Of a stretch of 64,000 nucleotides of DNA, positions 28,201 through 35,431 are shown piece by piece (the stretch's first letter is position 1; every line of letters begins with the position of its first letter). The notes under the pieces were generated by a model that did not search any database, was not told the origin of the DNA, and was given only the letters and a program-made list of their open reading frames with translations. The DNA comes from Candidatus Melainabacteria bacterium (GTDB lineage Bacteria > Cyanobacteriota > Vampirovibrionia > Obscuribacterales > Obscuribacteraceae). Where the stretch lies: contig PLZS01000164.1 in the NCBI GenBank assembly GCA_003153555.1, positions 1 to 64,000 on the forward strand. The letters are read 5' to 3'. Position numbers and translations under genes: made by a program.

Positions 28201-28299
28201 ATAATCCGTCTTGGGAACTACGGACAAGCACCATTGCAGTGTTGTTTCCGAATGTGTCGAATTCTGCGTAGTCTGGGAAGCTCGGTGCATTTGGCTCAT
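25204..28299 (-). CDS. purL: Phosphoribosylformylglycinamidine synthase, long PurSL-type
   Basis: PurL (1031 residues) converts FGAR to FGAM using ATP and ammonia from PurQ. It is longer than the 740-residue PurL of Gram-positives and shorter than the 1295-residue proteobacterial form that contains the glutaminase. Residues 1 to about 220 have a PurS-like alpha/beta layout (including a second segment near RDRLMSAEVAANLRK), so PurS is probably fused; no separate purS was seen in the cluster. Catalytic PurM-like halves follow, with VETHNSPSALEPYGGALTG, GITDNGAGGLSSSVGEMA and a second half near ISGKDSMKNDF. It overlaps purN by four bases. PurSL fusion is inferred from length and layout. Confidence 0.93.
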   Translation of the reverse strand: MSQMHRASQTTQNSTHSETTLQWCLSVVPKTDYSAFALYWVRIPERYKDQLDDLSVALREVLIDPLQEDLWIARPEERSSWVEKWSGRGYRWWAERQFLPGVTDNLAHTVQEALELKKFPDISVSSGAGFIFRDRLMSAEVAANLRKTLTMDKIYSDSESVERASRYTIYHPLADTFKVHDLSADCTSELLLFPTVRLPEPPQTVPVNLELEDEGLEALSKDRLLALTLSEMRTIRNFFRQKQVQQNRSANGLPSSPTDVELEILAQTWSEHCKHKIFNATISHVDFSSGNKNKVVVKSLYKTYIQGPTKELMASRKDLLSVFKDNSGVVKWDDDWAVCFKVETHNSPSALEPYGGALTGILGVNRDILGTGLGAKPIFNTDVFCFAFPSSDLPTRPKLLPAKAIMDGVRKGVEDGGNKSGIPTVNGAIFFHPGYRAKPLVFCGTGGILPLDVHGKCGYEKHTKVGDTIVMVGGRVGKDGIHGATFSSESLHEGSPMSAVQIGDPFTQKRVLDFIIEARDQGLITGITDNGAGGLSSSVGEMAQITNGATIELDQIPTKYPGLADWEIVVSESQERMTLSTTSLDKLHALAEKHHVEATAIGVFHDKGYFEVTRAGKPVALLDLTFLHEGLPPLELEAEWKPSQITMTSGSVPADLGKFLLRLLAHPNISSREQVIRQYDHEVQGMSVIKPLMGERQQAPCDAAVICPVYGDKAGLAISNGLNPRLSKHDPHLMAICAVDEAVRNLVCVGADPDTVTLLDNFCWPDPVLSTKNQHGKTLLALLVRACQGLAEAVLAYKAPLISGKDSMKNDFDDGVIRLSIPPTLLISGMARVPDVSKCVSMEFKQPGDIIYLLRAGKPGLAGSHYEEMLGWQSALTPQIDLQKAAQLYRKVHQTMDKGWINSAHDSSEGGLAVAISECIIGSGKGAKIDLTHLVEFEKKSGDNSSLPVSAEKVLSRIDTILFAEGPARLVISIDPSHKSEWEEFWKDFACEEIGIVSDKPRLTVWEGEATVIDLAMMDLERAWRTSLPFD

Positions 28300-28919
28300 G
28301 TCTCAATTGACTCCCTGGCTAAATTATCCAACTTGATTCCATTGTTTGAGATTTCTCGGAGCACGGCAGGATAGAGCGCGTGTTCAACTGCTAAACCGCG
28401 AGCTTTGAAGACAGACAACGTATCATCGGCAAGACGCGGAAAGGATTGTTGGGCAAGAATTGCACCATGATCAACTTGTTCGTCAACGAGATGAACAGTG
28501 ATTCCGGAAATTTTTACACCATAATTAAACGCATCCTCGTAAGCGCACTTACCGGGGAAAGCCGGCAATAGAGACGGGTGTATGTTAATGACTCGGTAGT
28601 AACCGCGGGGATCTCTGTAATGGCTCAGGAACTTTGGCGAGAGAATACGCATGTAGCCGGCCAGGACTATGTAGTCAAAGCTAATTGTGTCCAAGAGTTC
28701 TTGAATCTTTGCCTCATGTTCGGCCCGCGTCAATCCAGCATTGGCAATGGCAGCAGTTTTGACGCCGTACTGTTGAGCAGTTTCTAGAGCCTTGGCGTTT
28801 AGGTCATTTGAAAAAACAAGTTCAACTGAGGCATCCAATTCGTCATCCTGGATAGATTTCAGAATTGCTTCCATATTTGAGCCCCGTCCAGAGACGAAGA
28901 TTGCTAGCTGGATAGACAT
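28296..28919 (-). CDS. purN: Phosphoribosylglycinamide formyltransferase
   Basis: PurN (207 residues) transfers a formyl group from 10-formyl-THF to GAR. The family motifs are FVSGRGSNMEAILKSI (phosphate loop), LAGYMRILSPKFL, NIHPSLLPAFPG with the catalytic Asn-His, and SGITVHLVDEQVDHGAIL with the catalytic Asp. Ribosome site GGAGAG lies about ten bases before the ATG, within the end of purD, which it overlaps by 16 bases. Confidence 0.96.
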   Translation of the reverse strand: MSIQLAIFVSGRGSNMEAILKSIQDDELDASVELVFSNDLNAKALETAQQYGVKTAAIANAGLTRAEHEAKIQELLDTISFDYIVLAGYMRILSPKFLSHYRDPRGYYRVINIHPSLLPAFPGKCAYEDAFNYGVKISGITVHLVDEQVDHGAILAQQSFPRLADDTLSVFKARGLAVEHALYPAVLREISNNGIKLDNLARESIET

Positions 28920-30205
28920 TGCTTGAAGGCTCTCCTTGCTATGTCTCGGCGATAATCAATTCCTTTGAACGACACCGTTTTCAGGACGGCGTAGCAATTC
29001 TTCGCTGCTTGTTCCATCGACGCAGCGGTGGCCACTATGGCAAGCACCCGTCCACCATCTGTCACTACTTTGCCATCGACATATTTTGTGCCAGCATGAA
29101 ATAGAACGGTGCCTGTTTTTTCGGAAGACCCAGTAGATATTATCTCTTCGCCACGAGACGACGAGGTGGGATACTGTTGTGCCACAGCCACTACACAGCA
29201 ACTGCTATCTGTGCTCCATTGCAGCGTCACTTGATCCAACTGTCCGCTGGTACAAGCCCAGAGCGCCTCAAGCAGGTCTGACTTAAGTCTCGGCATCATT
29301 GCCTGGGTTTCTGGATCGCCGAAGCGAGCGTTGAATTCGAGCAAAAGCGGCCCAGAATCAGAAACCATAATGCCCGCGTAGAGCACGCCTTTGAAAGATA
29401 GAGAACCTGACGCCAGGGCTTTCTCAAGTGGTTGAACGATTTGTGCTTCGATTTGTGTTCTGTGGCGATCGTACAGCTCGACTGGCGAGTAAGCGCCCAT
29501 GCCACCTGTATTGGGACCGGTGTCACCGTCAAATCTGCGTTTGTGATCCTGGCATGGAGCCATCTGGACAAGATGTTTGCCATCACACAGCATCAGTAAA
29601 GACAGTTCCTCACCAATGATTTTTTCTTCCAGCAGGATAGTTTCACCCGCGGTGCCGAATGATTTAGAGCTGAATATTTGCTCTAGAGCTGCCAACACTT
29701 CCGCTTCTGTGTCGCAGACGAAAACGCCCTTGCCTAGTGCTAATCCATCTACTTTTACGACTCTCGCCCACTCATTTTGGCGGGCAGCTTGCTTTGCTTC
29801 TTCATATGACCGACAAACTACATACCGAGGTGTCGGCAACTTCAGCCGGTCCATGAAATTCTTAGCGTGCGCTTTGCTCCACTCCAGCTTCGATTGTTCT
29901 TTGTTCGGGCCAAAGACGCGCAGCCCCGCTTTCTCAAGACAATCAACTATTCCTTCTGCAAGCGGATTATCTGGACCAATTACGGACAAATCGATTTTAT
30001 TCTCGATGGCAAATTTTTCCAGCCCGGCAAAATCCATCACTCCGATTGGCACATTTTCGCACTTCCATTCTTGAGCGGTGCCTCCGTTACCTGGGGCGCA
30101 GAACACTTTCTCGACATGATTGCTCTGTGCGAGTTTCCAGCACAATGCATGTTCTCGCCCACCACTGCCTACAACTAAGATTTTTAATGGATGGTCTGGC
30201 AACAT
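28904..30205 (-). CDS. purD: Phosphoribosylamine-glycine ligase (GAR synthetase)
   Basis: PurD (433 residues) joins glycine to phosphoribosylamine with ATP. It is an ATP-grasp enzyme with the N-terminal KILVVGSGGREHALCWKLA loop, an ATP lid around VVKVDGLALGKGVFV, and the signature RRFDGDTGPNTGGMGAYSP with EFNARFGDPETQAMMPRL. Length is normal. The gene lies six bases downstream of purC and overlaps purN. No unusual features were noted. Confidence 0.97.
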   Translation of the reverse strand: MLPDHPLKILVVGSGGREHALCWKLAQSNHVEKVFCAPGNGGTAQEWKCENVPIGVMDFAGLEKFAIENKIDLSVIGPDNPLAEGIVDCLEKAGLRVFGPNKEQSKLEWSKAHAKNFMDRLKLPTPRYVVCRSYEEAKQAARQNEWARVVKVDGLALGKGVFVCDTEAEVLAALEQIFSSKSFGTAGETILLEEKIIGEELSLLMLCDGKHLVQMAPCQDHKRRFDGDTGPNTGGMGAYSPVELYDRHRTQIEAQIVQPLEKALASGSLSFKGVLYAGIMVSDSGPLLLEFNARFGDPETQAMMPRLKSDLLEALWACTSGQLDQVTLQWSTDSSCCVVAVAQQYPTSSSRGEEIISTGSSEKTGTVLFHAGTKYVDGKVVTDGGRVLAIVATAASMEQAAKNCYAVLKTVSFKGIDYRRDIARRAFKQCLSS

Positions 30206-30211
30206 TCGAGG

Positions 30212-31441
30212 TTACACCTTTTGTGGTCCAGCTGGAACTTGCTCTTGCGATATAAATTTAGGCGGCATCGACTTAACGTATTGATCGAGTGATGGATGTT
30301 TAGAGAATATTTCCGAGCGAATTAGATGATTGGTGATCACTCCGTAGAGTTGGTCAACAAGCACCTTGTCTGCAGACGACAAAGGCTCTGGAGCAGCACC
30401 CAGTTCTTCTTTGCAAATGTGTTTCCATCCCTTATTTGGCAAACTCAATGCTCTTGTTTGAGCTTCTTTGATAGCGTTTTCCCATTTGCTGCCACGATAA
30501 ATTTGGCGGATCAATTCTTTTGAAAGATGGCACCCTTTGTGCATCAATCTCAGTTCATCTGGACCGATGCTATCGGCCAACATCGGTTGTCCATCGACGA
30601 GAATCATTTCCACCTTGCCATCCCACAATTCGATCGAGCGATCGGCAAACATCACGAATAGACCAAGCGCCACGTCGGTAGCCATCTCGATCATATTCTC
30701 GAATGTCTTACCATCCAAACCAGCCATGAGAGCCGCTTCCTGGTAAGAGAGCAAACGATCCTTTGGTTCGAGTTTTGTGTAAAGTTCGATCACTGGATGT
30801 TCGAAAAAACTATTCGCTTGAGGCTGCCGTTTTAGCCCGAGCGTTCCGGCATAATTTGGATCCTTGGCTAACCGTTCTATCAGCGAGCTTCCGGACGGAA
30901 GACCGAAACGGAAAACGATCTCTAGCGGAATCAATCGACGCGAAGCAGTGAGATCGTTTTTGTAGAAATAAATGGTATTACCAGTGATGTTACGAGCTTC
31001 GGGTCTGAATACTTCAGCCTTTACAACTTCCATTAACACTGGTTCTGGGTCAGTAGCTGCCTTCTTTAAATCACTGACGTGATCAGCGCCCTGCGCCAGA
31101 GACCGAAAGTGTGTTTGGGCCCCTTCATTGGATAGTCCATTAAAGACAGCATGACTCCATCTTTTTTGCAGCCAAGCATGATCGAAAAGCTGCAGATGCA
31201 GCGACGAAGGCAACATTTCCCAAAATTCTTTTTTCGACAAGCGGTCAAAAAAATAGGCGCCCATTAACGCCAGCGCCCGTCCTTTGTTGGCGATTGTGTC
31301 AGGCATTTTGCCCCAATCGAACACCGAGTAGTCGTCGGTAAATTCGAACCACAATGTGTCTGCTTGTCCCGGTGATGACCAAACTCGTTTAACTGAGCCT
31401 TCATAGGCTAGTTGGAGAGACTCTGGTTTGGTTGAGTTCAC
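30212..31441 (-). CDS. purC: SAICAR synthetase (PurC), long divergent form
   Basis: PurC joins aspartate to CAIR, forming SAICAR. The two family signatures are present in altered form: LIPLEIVFRFGLPSGSSL (usual P-x-E-x-x-x-R-x-x-x-x-G-S) and LWDGKVEMILV followed by MLADSIGPDELRL (usual L-x-D-E-x-x-P-D-x-x-R). With 409 residues it is much longer than the usual 235-300. The extra sequence is an insert around residues 85-160 and a 120-residue C-terminal extension. Its position between purF and purD and the lack of another purC support the call. Enzyme activity is expected but not proven by sequence. Confidence 0.85.
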   Translation of the reverse strand: MNSTKPESLQLAYEGSVKRVWSSPGQADTLWFEFTDDYSVFDWGKMPDTIANKGRALALMGAYFFDRLSKKEFWEMLPSSLHLQLFDHAWLQKRWSHAVFNGLSNEGAQTHFRSLAQGADHVSDLKKAATDPEPVLMEVVKAEVFRPEARNITGNTIYFYKNDLTASRRLIPLEIVFRFGLPSGSSLIERLAKDPNYAGTLGLKRQPQANSFFEHPVIELYTKLEPKDRLLSYQEAALMAGLDGKTFENMIEMATDVALGLFVMFADRSIELWDGKVEMILVDGQPMLADSIGPDELRLMHKGCHLSKELIRQIYRGSKWENAIKEAQTRALSLPNKGWKHICKEELGAAPEPLSSADKVLVDQLYGVITNHLIRSEIFSKHPSLDQYVKSMPPKFISQEQVPAGPQKV

Positions 31442-31451
31442 GCGGTTCTCC

Positions 31452-32918
31452 TTAGCACGAACTATGTTTGGCAGGAGTTAAGGCTCGGTCTCGGTCTCGG
31501 TCTTGCAGTCGCCTGGTTTCGAACTCACGACCGGAATTCACATCGGTCGGATAAGTATCTGTCAGGCAGCCTGTGCACAGGGATTGTTGATTGAGCGCCG
31601 TTTTCAGACCTTGAACGGTCTGAAAGACAATTCGATCGCAACCCAAATCGGCGGCGATTTCGTCTTCGGTTTTGTTATGTGCAACTAACTCTCCCGCGCT
31701 CGGGAAGTCAATTCCGTAATAACAAGGACTGTTAATCGGTGGGCATGACGAAACGAGAATCACTTCTTTTGCTCCGGCTTGCTTGATTAGTTTGACAATC
31801 TGCTTAGCTGTGTTACCGCGCACGATTGAGTCGTCAACGATAATGCATCGCTTGTCTTTGAACTCGGATGCGATTGGAAAAAGCTTGCGCCTAATCGCTT
31901 CCTGTCTGGATTGTTGACCGTCCAAAATGAAGGTTCTATTGATGTATCGATTTTTGATCAACAATTCTCGGAACGGAAGTTTCAATCCCTCCGCAAGCGC
32001 TACGGCAGCAACGCGGCTTGTTTCCGGCACAGGCACTACAATATCTGCTTCGATTCCCAACGATTTGATCCGTTCGGCTAGCAATAGGCCTAATCTGAAA
32101 CGTGCTTCGTAGACTGAAGTGTTTCCGAATTCTGATTCGACACGGGCAAAGTAGACCCACTCAAACATGCATGGAGAGTACGAATCCTGTTTGATGATTT
32201 GCCGAGTTACTTGGCCTTGACCATTTATGTAAACTGCCTCGCCCGCTTTTACTTCTTCGATGTTTTCGTAATCCAAAAAGTTGAGCGCTATAGTTTCGCT
32301 AGCTATGGCGTAGACTTTGTCACCCTCAGGCGTAGTCTTGCTGCCGAATACGAGGGGACGAATACCGTTTGGATCGCGAAATCCGAAGATGTCACCATCG
32401 CGTGTCAGGCAGACAATTGAATAGCTGCCGACTAATTTGTCCATTGCTACTTTGATCGCCTTGAAAATGGACTGAGGTGACAACACGGTCGTACCGAGGC
32501 TATCAGTCAGCAGTTTGAGAATCAAAGCCGAATCAGAATCAAGCGGCACCGGAATGACGCTTTTCTTCAAAATTTCTTCGCGCAACGAATAGAAATTGAC
32601 TATATTGCCGTTGTGTCCTAATCCAAGACCTGTTTCGTAATCCAGAAATGGCTGCAGCAGATTCGGATCGTCTCGCCCAATCGTCGCGTATCGCGCATGT
32701 CCAATGGCTGCAGTTCCAGTTAAATTTTTGAAGGAACGCTCAGAAAAAACGTTTTCAATTAGACCGCTTCCCTTTTGCAAGTGGAATCCGCCTGGCTTCT
32801 TGCTGTGGACCGTTAAGATTCCGGCGCCGTCTTGACCTCGGTGTTGTAAGTTCATGAGACCGGCGAACGCTTCTAACGCTGAGTTGCTGCTCCCCGCGAC
32901 GGCAATGAGTCCGCACAT
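31452..32918 (-). CDS. purF: Amidophosphoribosyltransferase
   Basis: PurF (488 residues) makes phosphoribosylamine from PRPP and glutamine, the committed purine step. I place the start at ATG 32918 so that, after Met removal, Cys is the N-terminal nucleophile (MCGLIAVAG); the frame extends four codons upstream. The glutaminase domain shows NLQHRGQDGAGI and the PRPP loop is CIIVDDSIVRGNTA. Cysteines in SPCMFEWV, NSPCYYG and LCTGCLTDTYP match the iron-sulfur ligands of the Bacillus-type enzyme. The C-terminus holds a CTCGGT hexamer repeated three times (31484-31501), coding Arg-Asp repeats. It heads the cluster. Confidence 0.96.
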   Translation of the reverse strand: MCGLIAVAGSSNSALEAFAGLMNLQHRGQDGAGILTVHSKKPGGFHLQKGSGLIENVFSERSFKNLTGTAAIGHARYATIGRDDPNLLQPFLDYETGLGLGHNGNIVNFYSLREEILKKSVIPVPLDSDSALILKLLTDSLGTTVLSPQSIFKAIKVAMDKLVGSYSIVCLTRDGDIFGFRDPNGIRPLVFGSKTTPEGDKVYAIASETIALNFLDYENIEEVKAGEAVYINGQGQVTRQIIKQDSYSPCMFEWVYFARVESEFGNTSVYEARFRLGLLLAERIKSLGIEADIVVPVPETSRVAAVALAEGLKLPFRELLIKNRYINRTFILDGQQSRQEAIRRKLFPIASEFKDKRCIIVDDSIVRGNTAKQIVKLIKQAGAKEVILVSSCPPINSPCYYGIDFPSAGELVAHNKTEDEIAADLGCDRIVFQTVQGLKTALNQQSLCTGCLTDTYPTDVNSGREFETRRLQDRDRDRALTPAKHSSC

Positions 32919-32959
32919 ACCGCTGATCACCCCAATATGGATATCCTAGGATAGCCTGT

Positions 32960-33040
32960 GCAGCGAAGCTGCTCGGCTTATGAAGCCAGCAAGTCTTCCA
33001 GTCGTGGCTGAAATTTTGCTGGTCCTCCCCGGTCCTGACC
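32960..33040 (-). promoter_or_regulatory. purF leader with short hairpins
   Basis: The purF leader holds two adjacent small hairpins, GGCTT/AAGCC (32975-32987) and GCAGC/GCTGC with a three-base loop (32960-32972), and a GC-rich GACCGGGGAGGACC stretch (33021-33034) next to an inverted GGTC/GACC. I could not fit it to the ZTP or purine riboswitch cores. It may be a post-transcriptional control region. Confidence 0.35.
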
Positions 33041-33079
33041 TCATTAAGAGTACTAAGAACGCTCGCCATATCCAAGCAA

Positions 33080-33096
33080 AATAACATATTGTTATT
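33080..33096. promoter_or_regulatory. AT-rich perfect palindrome between purF and the Sel1 gene
   Basis: AATAACA-TAT-TGTTATT is a perfect 7-3-7 inverted repeat in the divergent intergenic region, 24 bases before the Sel1 start and about 160 before purF. It has the geometry of a dimeric repressor operator. Confidence 0.4.
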
Positions 33097-33120
33097 AAAC
33101 GAACGGCGTTTCTCTTGGCA

Positions 33121-33660
33121 ATGAGTTTGATTTTGAACGAGGAAAATCCTATTAGCAGTCTTATTGCTGCAGCGGATAAGGGGGATCTGGGGGCTCAGGT
33201 TCAAGTCGCGTTTGAGCTGGTCAAAGGGCAAAGCACTGGGCGAGATTTTGCTCGCGCTGCGCATTATTATCAATTGGCTGCCTGTCAGGGTTCCGCTATT
33301 GCGCAGCATAACTTGGCGACGATGTCTTTGAACGGGCAGGGCGTCCAGCAAAACACCAAGATGGCAATCCACTGGTTCGAAAGGGCTGCTGCGCAAAATG
33401 ACGCCGACGCCCAGTTCAACCTGGCGTTGATTTACGAGCAAGGTGGCGACGATACTGACATGAGCCAAGCGTTGGCCTGGTATGAGCGTGCCTCGGAAAA
33501 CGGTTCTGCTCGTGCTCAATTTGATTTAGCGGCGATTTATCATCATGGAAGAGGGTGCAACAAAGACATTGATAGAGCAATTTTTTGGTACCGCAAAGCC
33601 GCTGCCCAAGGAGTGAAGAGAGCCGAACAAGCCCTGCACTCGTTAGGGGATATGATATAA
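33121..33660 (+). CDS. Sel1-repeat protein
   Basis: A 179-residue soluble protein made of about four Sel1-like (TPR-type) repeats of roughly 36 residues. The repeat signature A-x-x-x-L-A-x-x-Y/M-x-x-G-x-G-V-x-x-x-x-x-x-A-x-x-W-F/Y-x-x-A-A is seen in HNLATMSLNGQGVQQNTKMA and in FDLAAIYHHGRGCNKDIDRA. Such repeats bind partner proteins. I prefer ATG 33121; a TTG two codons upstream is possible. It is followed by a 55-residue gene and a protease gene on the same strand. No signal peptide was seen, so it is probably cytoplasmic. Confidence 0.85.
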   Translation: MSLILNEENPISSLIAAADKGDLGAQVQVAFELVKGQSTGRDFARAAHYYQLAACQGSAIAQHNLATMSLNGQGVQQNTKMAIHWFERAAAQNDADAQFNLALIYEQGGDDTDMSQALAWYERASENGSARAQFDLAAIYHHGRGCNKDIDRAIFWYRKAAAQGVKRAEQALHSLGDMI

Positions 33661-33687
33661 GGTCTGGGTACAAAGCAAGGAGATAAA

Positions 33688-33855
33688 ATGGATCAGAAGA
33701 TTGCAGAGCGAATAGCGACGGCTCTGGAAAATATCGTTGAAAAACTTGGTTCAATCGAAATAAAAATTGAGGAGCTGTCCTACGAAGTTCAATCGCAAGG
33801 AAATATGATCTGTGAATCTCTTGCACCAACTATTGCCGAGGAGTGTGACAACTAA
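33688..33855 (+). CDS. Small hypothetical protein, 55 residues
   Basis: A short open frame with a strong AAGGAG five bases upstream (33677-33682). It codes an acidic helical peptide with a heptad-like pattern (IATALENIVEKLGSIEIKIE, then ELSYEV). It contains one internal Cys (CESLAP) and ends DN. It overlaps the start of the protease gene by 44 bases in another frame, which suggests translational coupling. I do not recognise it. It may be a coiled-coil partner or a regulatory peptide. Confidence 0.6.
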   Translation: MDQKIAERIATALENIVEKLGSIEIKIEELSYEVQSQGNMICESLAPTIAEECDN

Positions 33856-35038
33856 AGCTGTGAAGCAGGTGTTGTTCGTCCTGACAATTTGTTTGTCAAT
33901 ACAGTCGCTGCCCGCATCTGCCGGCGATTGCGAAGATGGCATCAGGCTGTACAACGAACGGAATTATGCTGCGGCAGAGCAATGTTTTAATCGCTGTATG
34001 CAACGACCGGTCCCGGATTTGAATATCGGTTATTATGCCGCTCTTAACGCTCAGCAGCTAAAGGAATATGAAAAAGCGAGAAGATTATTCGAACAAATAG
34101 TGAGAATATCGCCCAATAGCCCAGCTGGAAAAATGTCTGCAGTTGCTGCCAAGAATTTGGCAGGGCCGCCTGAAGTAGCTACTCTACCTCGAGAGACCTG
34201 GGTTCCATTTACACGCCAGGGCAGCCATATTTTGGTGGATGTAGAACTAAATCAGCATCCTGTCAAAATGATCTTTGACACCGGCGCGGATGCTTGTATG
34301 TTCAGTGAAGGCATGCTGCAGCAAGTCGGCGTCAATATCCCTGACCGTCCACCGGATGGTATGAGCGGCGGCGTGGGTAAGGCTGGCATGACCCCAATGT
34401 GGAAGGTTCCAGTCAGTTTGAAGCTGGGTCGAATCGAACGTAAAAACTTTCGCATTGGTATGACTCGAGTACCGCAGGTGGTGGCATTGCTGGGGCGGGA
34501 TTTTTATCAAGGTTTTGAATACAGCATAAACGACGCAAACAATACGATTGGATTCAAACGCATAGGTTCCGGCTCGACAACAGAAACTGCTACGAAGACA
34601 TCTAAGGCTGCCCCGCTAGGACCAGACGGGTCGACGACTGTGAGTGCCAATGGAACTTACGTCTACAACATCCCCTACTCCGGTACTACATCGATGATCA
34701 TTGTGGAAGCTAAATTGAACGGTCAACCTTGCAAGATGATCTTCGATACCGGGGCGGGCATGTGTTTCTTCACTAGCGAGCAGGCTAACAAAGTTGGGGT
34801 GACGGTGCCGGCAAATTCTGTGGCAATTCCCGTACAAGGTGTTGGTGGTGGTTCCACCGCTAACTTGGCTACGATCAGTAGTTTTAGATTGGGACCGATT
34901 GAATTAAAAGACGTGCAATGCGCTGTCGGCGGAAAATCCGTAGCACCATATCCACTGCTTGGGCAAACGTTCTTCCGCGAATTTCAATACACGATCGATT
35001 CGGCTAACAAAATCATTCACCTGAGCAGAAGCAAATAA
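33812..35038 (+). CDS. Exported protein with two retropepsin-like aspartic protease domains
   Basis: A 408-residue exported protein. A signal peptide (cleavage near ASAGDC) precedes a TPR-like helical region (about 40-115), then two retropepsin-like domains. The first has the active motif IFDTGADACMF (Asp156) and the later MTPMWKVPV...ALLGRDF strand; the second has IFDTGAGMCFF (Asp312) and PLLGQTFF. Retropepsins normally dimerise to bring two DTG aspartates together, so this single chain should form an intramolecular pepsin-like pair. Start is GTG 33812, which lies within the upstream 55-codon gene; a later GTG is possible. The substrate is unknown. Confidence 0.82.
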   Translation: MNLLHQLLPRSVTTKAVKQVLFVLTICLSIQSLPASAGDCEDGIRLYNERNYAAAEQCFNRCMQRPVPDLNIGYYAALNAQQLKEYEKARRLFEQIVRISPNSPAGKMSAVAAKNLAGPPEVATLPRETWVPFTRQGSHILVDVELNQHPVKMIFDTGADACMFSEGMLQQVGVNIPDRPPDGMSGGVGKAGMTPMWKVPVSLKLGRIERKNFRIGMTRVPQVVALLGRDFYQGFEYSINDANNTIGFKRIGSGSTTETATKTSKAAPLGPDGSTTVSANGTYVYNIPYSGTTSMIIVEAKLNGQPCKMIFDTGAGMCFFTSEQANKVGVTVPANSVAIPVQGVGGGSTANLATISSFRLGPIELKDVQCAVGGKSVAPYPLLGQTFFREFQYTIDSANKIIHLSRSK

Positions 35039-35062
35039 CCTTTATCGACTTGCCGACTTGCT

Positions 35063-35371
35063 CTACTTAAGTGCCGCTTTCAATATTCTTGAGTTCTCTT
35101 CACTGGCTATTGCTTCTTCGGTCTTTCCTTGCCCGCCAAGGGCTGCGGCAAGCTTATGCTTGGCTTCGGCAACATCCGCGTGAGCAGGCCCCAGCAGCAC
35201 CTCTAAACCGAGGCAGAGTTCCCGATATAGTTGTTCTGCCTCAGCAAATTTCTCAGCCAGCAGCAGTTCATCGGCACGCAGGGAGACGCTTTTGATGTTC
35301 TCGAGACTTTCCAAGTTATCCGAGGATAGCCCATCCGAGGAGGGACTCTGTGGCACATTCTCATTCTTCAT
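35063..35371 (-). CDS. Small TPR-like protein
   Basis: A 102-residue protein. After about 30 polar residues rich in Ser it forms two helical repeats of the kinesin-light-chain-like TPR type (ELLLAEKFAEAEQLYREL, then GPAHADVAEAKHKLAAALGG). AGAGGA lies seven bases before the ATG. It overlaps no neighbour. TPRs mediate protein contacts; no further function can be read. Confidence 0.7.
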   Translation of the reverse strand: MKNENVPQSPSSDGLSSDNLESLENIKSVSLRADELLLAEKFAEAEQLYRELCLGLEVLLGPAHADVAEAKHKLAAALGGQGKTEEAIASEENSRILKAALK

Positions 35372-35431
35372 AAAAGGTCCTCTCTGGCGGTTGCCTGATT
35401 GTGACGCGACTGATGAGCAAAAGGTTGCATA

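Noticed and set aside
31503-31530. Sequence resembling a tRNA T-arm (GGTTTCGAACTC)
   Set aside because: It lies inside purF and no cloverleaf can be formed around it.
33021-33043. GGTCAGGACCGGGGAGGACC (minus strand), resembling SRP RNA or a ZTP riboswitch core
   Set aside because: The SRP GGAA tetraloop and AGCAGCC strand are not intact, and the ZTP pseudoknot partner CCGCCTGGG was not found.
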